Assembly (NCBI GenBank): GCA_020747065.1
Contig: JAGMVK010000028.1
Coordinates: 124,001-188,000, forward strand
DNA length: 64,000 nt
From: Cadophora sp. MPI-SDFR-AT-0126
Taxonomy: Eukaryota; Ascomycota; Leotiomycetes; Helotiales; Ploettnerulaceae
Direction of reading: 5' to 3'
Under the pieces are notes generated by a model. That model did no database searches. It worked only from the letters and a program-made list of their open reading frames with translations, and was not told the DNA's origin. Below, piece after piece: positions 56,839-64,000 of the stretch; position 1 is the stretch's first letter; each line of letters opens with the position of its first letter. A program made the position numbers and the translations under genes.

Positions 56839-57585
56839 TCAAGCATTCGACACCAACGGATACGCACCAACCCACTTTCCCTCTTCCACCTCGTTCAATA
56901 TCCACCGCGCCAACCTCCCTCTGTCCAACCACAACCCATCCCGCCCCTTCTTATCCCCTACATAACAAGCCTCCACCTCACCTTCATGCTCTCCCAGTGT
57001 TTTTCCCGACAAGAGCGGCACCCTAAACACTGTCCATTTGATCTTCTCGCCCAGATCAACGGTAGCTTGTGCCATGCCGCGGACTTCGTCGTAGGCGTCG
57101 CCGCCGATGACACGTACGTACATGTTGATGGCGACCCACCATTTGAGGGATCTGGTGTCTTCGGGAGCGGAGTAGGAGGCGGTAGACAGGGTGAGGATAC
57201 GTGTGTAGGAGTGCGTGAGGAGATGGGGGTAGAGGGTGCGAAGGGCATTTGTTATGGGCTGTGGAACATCAGTCTTCTCCATCACAAACGCAAAGCTTGA
57301 ACGAATGAACGTACCATGCCTTTCCGCTCAACCAAGAGTTGGACCAGCCAACGAGACAAATACCGTAGCTCCGCATGCCGCAGCCTTCTTCAATCCTTCC
57401 TCGTCTCCAAAGTCGCCTTGTATGATGTGGATGTTCGGATTCGAGGAGATATCATTGGGGATTCTGGAGAGCGTGCGGACGTAGAGGGTCAGCGTGTGAC
57501 CTGCCTCTAAAGCTGCACGTGTGAAGATTGTGCCGCAGATTCCAGTACCTCCAAGGAGGAGGATATGGTGTTTTGTTGAGAGCAT
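56839..57585 (-). pseudogene. NmrA-like/SDR NAD(P)-binding protein with frameshift
   Basis: The start ATG at 57585 gives MLSTKHHILLLGGTGICGTI with the GGTGxxG dinucleotide loop, LYVRTLSRIP, IIQGDFGDEEGLKKA and TVFVSLAGPTL. The frame is then lost near 57335 (stop after one codon). One base out of phase it continues VERKGM, then an intron (GTACGT...CACAG), PITNALRTLYPHLLTHSYTRILTLSTASYS, KWTVFRVPLLSG and ARWILNEVEEGKWVG to the stop. A single extra T in CTCTTGG accounts for the break; I found no canonical splice solution. The family is atypical SDRs (NAD(P)-binding, often regulatory or isomerase/epimerase-like). It is a recent pseudogene or a sequence error. Confidence 0.68.
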
Positions 57586-58124
57586 GGCTGGTTGTGGAAC
57601 GGAATGCTCGGAGGAGGATGTATGCAAAAGAACGTCTTTGACAGAAGGAAAAGGTCGTGCCGCGGTGAAGTGGGACAAGTCGTAAATTCGTTCAGTTCAT
57701 GGTTCGAAGTATATCTTCATCCGGCCTTCTTTCTACCTTCTATGGTCATCATCTCGTCCCCTAATCAACTCTAGACGGTTGTCAAACTTCATGCGTCATG
57801 GACCCTTATCGAAAGCGGCTTTCGCGCCAATCCGCTTACTCATCCCTATTCGAGCCCAGCTTCGAAACTTAATCTCTTATCTTGCCGCCATGCATCACGC
57901 TCGCTTCCATTCTTTCGTCTAAAAATCTGCTGCACGCGAGCAAAAGCTGCACTGCAGTGACAGGGTCTTCACCACATCCACTTACGCCCACACCCACTCA
58001 ACCCCCAACCTATCACATCCACGGTGTATATAAGACACCGCCTCACAAGACCTCTATTCACCTTCTTGCTTCCCAACCTAACCTCTCCCTCTCACCTTTA
58101 TACTCGACATTGGGAAACTTCACG
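57586..58124. promoter_or_regulatory. Divergent promoter region with TATA box
   Basis: This lies between the NmrA-like gene (minus) and the PQ-loop gene (plus). TATATAAG at 58027-58034, about 90 nt before the plus-strand ATG, is a strong TATA candidate and is followed by a CT-rich leader. Confidence 0.5.
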
Positions 58125-59373
58125 ATGTCCGCTTTGTGGTTGTTGGGTCATCAGACCTTATCGGAACCGCTGACAGTGCAGGAGGCCTTATCAGGTATCT
58201 TTGGAAGCATCAGTTTGGCGACATGGATCTTTCTTCTGGTGAGTGCACTGTGGCGCGTGGAAGATGTGGCTTTGAGGATATATTTAATATGGATGTCGGA
58301 TGGTACTGACTATTATATAGGTCCCTCAGTTGTACTTGAATTACAAGACTGGAAGTGCAGAGGGTATTTCACTGGCTTTCCTCGGCGTCTGGCTCATTGG
58401 TGACATCACCAACTTATCCGGTATGTTTGTTCCGCTCGTCCAAGTCGTTGGCATCGACGTCGATGTCGTTTGAGTCTCGCTGTCCTTATCATCTCGTCGC
58501 CATTCCAGTCCTCAGCTCCCTTCGCCCGGTCACGTGTCCATGCTGATCCTCTTCAACAGGCGCTCTATGGGCTGATCTAGTCCCCACTGTCATCGCTCTA
58601 GCCATCTACTTCTGCTTCGCAGACGTGGTCCTCATCACGCAATGTCTTTACTACAACCACGTGAACGCCAAAACCGCACGCCAGCAATCCGTCGCCTCTG
58701 TCGCAACCGAAGACGAGCCTCTTCTCACGCGTCGCAGAAGCAGCGACACCATCGGTCTCCCAGGATCGCACAGACGTCGCTCTTCAGCTGTCAGTGCTGG
58801 TCGAAATTCACTCGCGAAGATTCTTGAGGAAGAGGAGAATGATAGCAACCCTTGGTTGAAGAATACCTTGAGTATTCTTGGCGTTATTGTGGTTGGGACG
58901 GCGGGTTGGGCTATCGCATGGCAATCTGGTGTCTGGGTTCCGCAACCTGAAGATGGAGATGTGGTTGGACCAGAAGCCACGGCTGTTGGTGCGAAGGTTT
59001 TGGGATATATCAGTGCGGTTTGCTATCTTGGGTGAGTTCACTTCTTTCCCGTCTCTGATCCCATTCCATCTTCACTAAAGTTAACATCTGAATACACATA
59101 TTAACCCTCCTCATCAGCGCACGCATCCCCCAAATCGTCAAAAACTACCAAGAGAAATCCTGCGAAGGCCTCGCCCTCCTCTTTTTCATGCTCTCGCTCA
59201 TGGGCAACCTCACCTACGGCGCCGGCATCCTTGCCCATTCTCTCGAGAAAGATTATCTCTGGACCAATCTCCCCTGGTTGATTGGAAGCTTGGGCACGAT
59301 GCTTGAGGATGCGATCATTTTTGTGCAGTTTAGGATGTATGCGTCGCACTCGAGTGCAGAGGCTGTGGAGTAG
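58125..59373 (+). CDS. PQ-loop repeat protein, vacuolar amino-acid transporter type
   Basis: Four exons: 58125-58238, about 58321-58420, about 58561-59032 and about 59118-59373. There are two PQ-loop repeats: VPQLYLNYKTGSAEGISLAFLGVWLIGDITNLSG near the start and ARIPQIVKNYQEKSCEGLALLFFMLSLMGNLTYG near the end, each with Pro-Gln in a helix. Predicted membrane helices surround them, with the seven-helix layout of Ypq1/PQLC2/cystinosin proteins. The middle loop is Ser/Arg-rich (LLTRRRSSDTIGLPGSHRRRSS), probably phosphorylated. The family exports cationic amino acids or cystine from the vacuole or lysosome. It is intact. Confidence 0.86.
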
Positions 59374-61410
59374 TGAAGTACTCACCGAGAGGGAGGGGAA
59401 TGCGATTGGAAGAGAATGGAGGGCTGGAGTCAGAGGAGTGAGAAAAGGGCTGGGAGATGTGCATTAATGGACGGCATGTGATAATGCTAATCAATTATGG
59501 TGGGGGATGTATTTGTATTTTGGCGTTCGATTCTACTGCATTTCTTGGTAGGGACATGCACATTGTCAGCTCAGTTGCTTCAAAATACGTTTTTTTCACT
59601 TCATAATTTCTCTTCTTGTGTCTCGAAGCTCTCGGCGGAGAAAGAGCGCTGACAGGAGTCCTGATGCCGAACCAAGCTCCTGACCTCGCTGTGTTCGAAT
59701 CGCATGCTGTGTGGAGTAACCCCTTTTTGGACGGAAAGTAAACAGGCGAGTTTCTTGGTACTCATCAACTCACCAAACCAAACACGATCGCAGCGAACCA
59801 AAGGCAACTGACTGTTGGATCCTGGCTTCGATCTGTAAATTCATGGTATTGAAAAAGTCAATCGCTTGAGAAAAGTAAGAGAATTGGCTATTCGGCTGCT
59901 CCTCCTTACTTCCCTTCCCGTATGGTGACATTTCTGGGATTTCATTCCAACGGACCCATTCATAGCGCAACCTCGCGTGGAACCCCTGAATGTTTAGTGT
60001 AACCACTTCTCGCCTTGGGCATTCCATTCCATACTCACTCGTTTTGACACGTTCTACAACTGCAGCCCTCAGTGTCTTACAGCCTCCCTGTGTATTCCCA
60101 TGTGATATCAAGCCATCATATTTTTAGGTTTCCTTCCAGATCGACCCCCTTTCTAGAAACCATTCTCTGTTCATCATTCCAGACTCGCTTCATCTTCCAT
60201 CCCAAGTATTAAATTACAGTTATTCAGGAGAGAGGTCGTTCTAACTACTTGGGGTAGTAGTGCAGGACATTTATCCCCACATCCAATCACGGGCCCAATC
60301 TTCCTCGGCCAATCCCGCCAGGGGCAGCGCGCAACGTTTTTTCTTTGGTGGTGGAAGCAAGCCGGCGTGGCAGAACGGAAGGAAGGCCCAACCCAACCAA
60401 CCCTGCACACTGCACCCACCTTTCTCAACACGACACGACCCTCGAAATAAACCCGACCGACTTTCATCCTCATCCATCCATCCCCTTTCAACAACGACAC
60501 CTTCACCACCACCGCGACGACGACTACCATCTGCCCTCTCCTCGCAGACAGTACAACACAGTCTATGGCGCCTCCTTCATAGTAAAACTTCATCTCGCCC
60601 GTCTTCATTCTTGTGCATTACTTGCTTGCTTACTTGGCCCTACCTTCTCTTCGCGCTACCATGTCACTCCTTTAATTATCGACAACAACTACATACAAAT
60701 CTTTTTTAATAATTATTTTCTTCCGGTGCAAGCAACAAGACGCGTTCGTCATCGTACACTCCGAGACATAGGAGAAAGGTCAGAGATTGGACTGAATAGG
60801 AAAGGAAAGGAAGGCTGCGTGTTTGTGGCCAGTGGATTTGTTCTAGAGAGCAGAGTAGACGACGGAGTTTCGTCTGCGCTGGTCTCGGTGTGGTGAGTGC
60901 GATGCTGTTTCATTGGGTTTTTGGTTTGGTTTCTTCTCTTGGGGCGCTGCGAGGAATGGGTTTGGTGCGGGCAATATAAGAGAGACACTGGGGAATGGCT
61001 AGTCTCGACGGCAGTGGCCGCTGAAGAACCAGCGGCGCGTCATCTCGTCGCGGAGGCGTTCAACTGTTGAATATGTCTGATATATGACGCTACGCTGGCC
61101 TTCTGGGAATTACTTTCGTGGAGGCCGAGCAAACGGGTTGAAGAAGACATGAGAGAAGACGCGACTTGGTCTGCTGCTTTCGAGAGAAGAAGACGCCCTT
61201 GGAAATAATGGCTCAGGGGAGGCTGCTGCATGCATAGAAAACAGCGGCAGATATCAGCGCGGACTCGATCATGTCTTCGAAGACACGACAGGACGCGATT
61301 TGAGGGTGCTGTTGGCTGCAGTTGAGTTGAATGCCACCTAGAAGAAAATTCTGGACAATCTCAAGGGCAATTCTACACCGGAAATCAATCGCAGAAGTAT
61401 AACAGCAGAC
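59374..61410. other. Intergenic region with pyrimidine-rich leader
   Basis: About 2 kb with no supported gene. From about 60370 to 60680 the plus strand is strongly CT/CA-rich, like a long fungal 5' leader or promoter. The next gene may therefore start transcription far upstream or have an unseen first exon. Overlapping open frames in this block are composition effects. Confidence 0.4.
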
Positions 61411-64000
61411 ATGATTCCTGTGGAGGGAAGTGGCACGCGATGTGCGACAACATGCTTGCTGCATGAATCGATGCAGGATGCCTCTTCGCAAGCCTCGAAG
61501 CAGTCGCCCCCTACAAAGTCTATACTAACGCGCCTTCCTCTAGCAGATATCCAAACAATTTCTTCATTGCAATCATCGCCTCCTCCTGCTGCAGAGGCAG
61601 AGGACGGACCGGGCAATAATACATCAACGGAGAATCTTCCTGCGCGCGCCGAATCGCCTGCTTTCTCAACGACCTCAACGGCCGAAGACGACGAAGGTTC
61701 GTCTCCTGTTCTTCCGCCACTTCCACAACCGACATTCCGTGGCCGCACATTCGAGCCTCGATCAAGAACTCCTCCATCCGGTTCACCAGGAAGTAGTCAC
61801 TACTACACTGCCAGCTGGGGATCTCCATACCAGCAGCCTCCAGGCTCATTGAGAACGCGATCTCACGGCCACAGCCATACATTGAGCAGTGAAACATCGG
61901 AAGACTCGCCCATCCGACACCTCGAGTTCCATACCCCTTTTCTCCGACCAGCGCCGACTTTCACACGTCTGCACACTGATCCCGAGTTCGTCTCCCACGA
62001 CGGACTAATCAGTGCGGCTGTTCTTGCGAACCGAGCCAGACGGCCAGCAACAGGATTGACAGAGGATTGGATTCGCCAACATACAGGAGGAGAGTCTGCG
62101 GAGAGGAATCACTGGCTTAGTGACGACCCTGGAGATAGTGAACACTCTTCATTGAGCGGATCGATCTCAGGTGACAGTAGAGATTGGCTTGGAACAGATA
62201 CGGATCCACGGACGCCTACCCTGAAAAGAGTTCTCGAATCCAGACAGAAGGCACACAGCAGACCTGTGAGACCAAGAGGGCACAGGAGACAATTGACAAC
62301 GGATACATTGACTCAAGAGGATTTCGCCGAAGAATTCCTCGACCATTCGATTCCAAGGATGTCTCTTACAGATGAGAATGACATGGGTGTGGCGATGGAA
62401 ATGAACACTCCGTTGCCAGAAGATGAAATACCCCCTCCACCACCGCCGAAAGAATGGCGCGCTGCAGCCCTCCCCGCCCCAGTGGAAGCCCCTGTCAAAG
62501 TTCCAACACCTGCTCCTGGACCACCACGTCTGAAGAAGAAGTTGCCATGGCGAGGCAAGAATATCATGGTGTTACTTCCGTGGGACGACGAGCGTGGTCA
62601 GAAAGGTAAAGCCCCTACGCCTCTGACGGAGAAGGATATGGTTGCGATGTTGAAAGAGTGGGAACAGCTGGGTTATGATACCAGTGGCTTCAACCTCGGA
62701 CCTGATATCTCTGAAGGCGGCGAAGGAAGCCAGGGACAGAGTCGTAGTCCCTGGCCTCTTGTTAAGGATGTTATCCAGGACAGGACACAGCGAAATTTCA
62801 GGGTTAGCATTCCCAATCGGAAAGGTAAGACTTGTTTCACAGTAATTTTCCCGTTGCATTACATTCTTCTCAATCGCTTCCTTCGGAGAGAACTTGGTGT
62901 CCAAGAACAACATTCAGATTTATCATATACCATTTGCACGATAGTCAAAATCTTGTCATTGATATTACCATGCTAATGCCAATCTAGAATGGGATGATTA
63001 TGTCCAAGAGCTCAAGGAAGCCAAGCTCCGTGCTCTCGGAGTGTCTTTCGGAGACGAGGAACCTGCTCCTACAATTTCACCAGCTGTGTCAAATATGAAT
63101 AGCAGGAGAACATCTATGCAATACCCACCATTGCCATTCTCTCCACCGTTACCAACATCTTCTGCAGCAAGCAGTCATTTGACTCAACATCAAAACCCAT
63201 TCTCGCCTCTGTTGATGCCAGGTGCTGGGATGTCGACAAGTCAGAGCTCGAATCCAGGTTCGGTAGCCTCACCAGCATCAATGCACGCACACATGCAAGG
63301 GAAATTCAACCCAAGACAATCCGTATCTTTCACGGGCAACGAGCATCCCTTTGGATCTCCATTCCAGTACCCCCAGCAAAACTCCCCTGGAGTGTGGTCA
63401 CCGCAGCAAATGCTTTACCAACAGGGTGCCGCAAGAGGAGGCTCACCCTCACTTCAAAATCTGGGCTCATTGGTATCGCCAGCTTCCCCATTTTCGCAAG
63501 ATGGATACTTCCCACAAAGCGGTGACGTCGTGTCGCAAATGCAACAAAGACAGCAGCTTCTACAAACTCAACTTGCGCATCAACAACAGTTGCAACTGCA
63601 GGGTGGTGCTAGAGCCTCCCCTCGTCTTCAAGAAGTTCGAGAGATCGAGGGCGAAGACGAGCCTTTGTCCAAGAGCCCCTCGAAGACTCCCGAAGCCAGA
63701 TTGCGCAACAATCCCAACGATCTGCAGAAGGAAATCGACGATGCAGAGTACCACCTGGAGGAGCAGATGCAGCGCGAGCTGGAGCATGATGATTACAGTC
63801 CTCACTCTGACAAGGGCGAGGACAAGTTCCCTCAGAAGCCTGTCACCGGTCACACGAGAAACACCTCATCCATGGGTCTTGGTGCATCAAGATACGCCAC
63901 CGAGGATTCGGATGGACCCGTTTTGCATCATCCTCAACCACATAGCCGAGGACATTCACTCTCGCAACGTCCATTCCAAGATAGCGAGGAGAGCGCTACC
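61411..64000 (+). CDS. Large disordered Gln/Pro/Ser-rich protein, 3' end beyond window
   Basis: Exon 1 is 61411-62824 and exon 2 begins at 62988 (join RK|EWDDYVQELKEAK); the frame is open to the window edge. The start at 61411 is the first ATG, but MQDASSQASK downstream or an upstream exon is possible. Most of the ~800 visible residues are low-complexity Ser/Pro/Gln. One compact block stands out at ~385-440: PPRLKKKLPWRGKNIMVLLP and LTEKDMVAMLKEWEQLGYDT. It also has an Arg-rich region (RPVRPRGHRRQLTTD), Gln-rich stretches (QMQQRQQLLQ, LAHQQQLQLQ) and acidic helical segments. The block matches a conserved ascomycete protein I remember without a firm name. A scaffold or regulatory role is inferred from composition. 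Confidence 0.72.

Noticed and set aside
60260..60896. Overlapping plus-strand frames in the CT-rich block
   Set aside because: All frames are open because of pyrimidine bias; there are no motifs and the Pro/Ser/His content is compositional.

Overview
The window is nuclear DNA of a filamentous ascomycete (Pezizomycotina, possibly Leotiomycetes-like; the class is inference). The evidence is many 45-70 nt GT-AG introns, a Zn2Cys6 regulator, fungus-specific families (HET, NACHT_N, DUF6594, Agd3-type deacetylase, plant cell-wall enzymes), and AT-rich islands that look like repeat-induced point mutation (RIP). I recognised no tRNA, rRNA or CRISPR array.

Layout. 1-4 kb: a partial conserved gene, a very small three-exon gene and a charged nuclear-type protein. 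4-7 kb: gene-poor AT-rich DNA with a MITE-like element whose inverted arms are about 53 bp. 7.2 kb: a cysteine-rich secreted, effector-like protein. 9.8-19.4 kb: an apparent sugar or sugar-acid catabolic cluster with a class II aldolase/adducin protein, a decayed DAK1-type kinase, an SDR dehydrogenase, a Zn2Cys6 regulator, a class II ketose-bisphosphate-aldolase-like enzyme and an anion-symporter-type MFS transporter. The kinase has several frame breaks; the transporter has an in-frame TAG and a one-base frameshift, so the pathway looks partly lost. 21-30 kb: an M28 aminopeptidase, two small secreted proteins and an aldo/keto reductase with a one-base frameshift. 30.1-32.3 kb: a RIP-degraded TIR transposon with a nested solo LTR. 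33-44 kb: Agd3-type polysaccharide deacetylase, GH115 alpha-glucuronidase, DUF924 protein, TauD-like dioxygenase and CE5 esterase. 45.4-50.5 kb: a 1556-residue NLR-type protein with N-terminal NACHT_N and NACHT regions and a complete HET region at the C-terminal side, the reverse of the familiar HET-NACHT-repeat order. 51-52 kb: PL9 pectate lyase. 53.8-55.2 kb: a host-like protein with two retropepsin-like lobes in one chain. 55-64 kb: a DUF6594 membrane protein, a frameshifted NmrA-like gene, a PQ-loop vacuolar transporter and the start of a large disordered protein.

How the genes fit together. GH115, CE5 and PL9 act on xylan or pectin, and Agd3 modifies a secreted fungal polysaccharide, so the window suggests a plant-associated or litter-degrading fungus. 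The aldolase/SDR/aldolase/transporter/regulator group resembles an inducible catabolic cluster. The NLR-HET fusion belongs to the allorecognition and cell-death repertoire. Exon joins were worked out by eye from frame and splice sites; no search or expression data were available.
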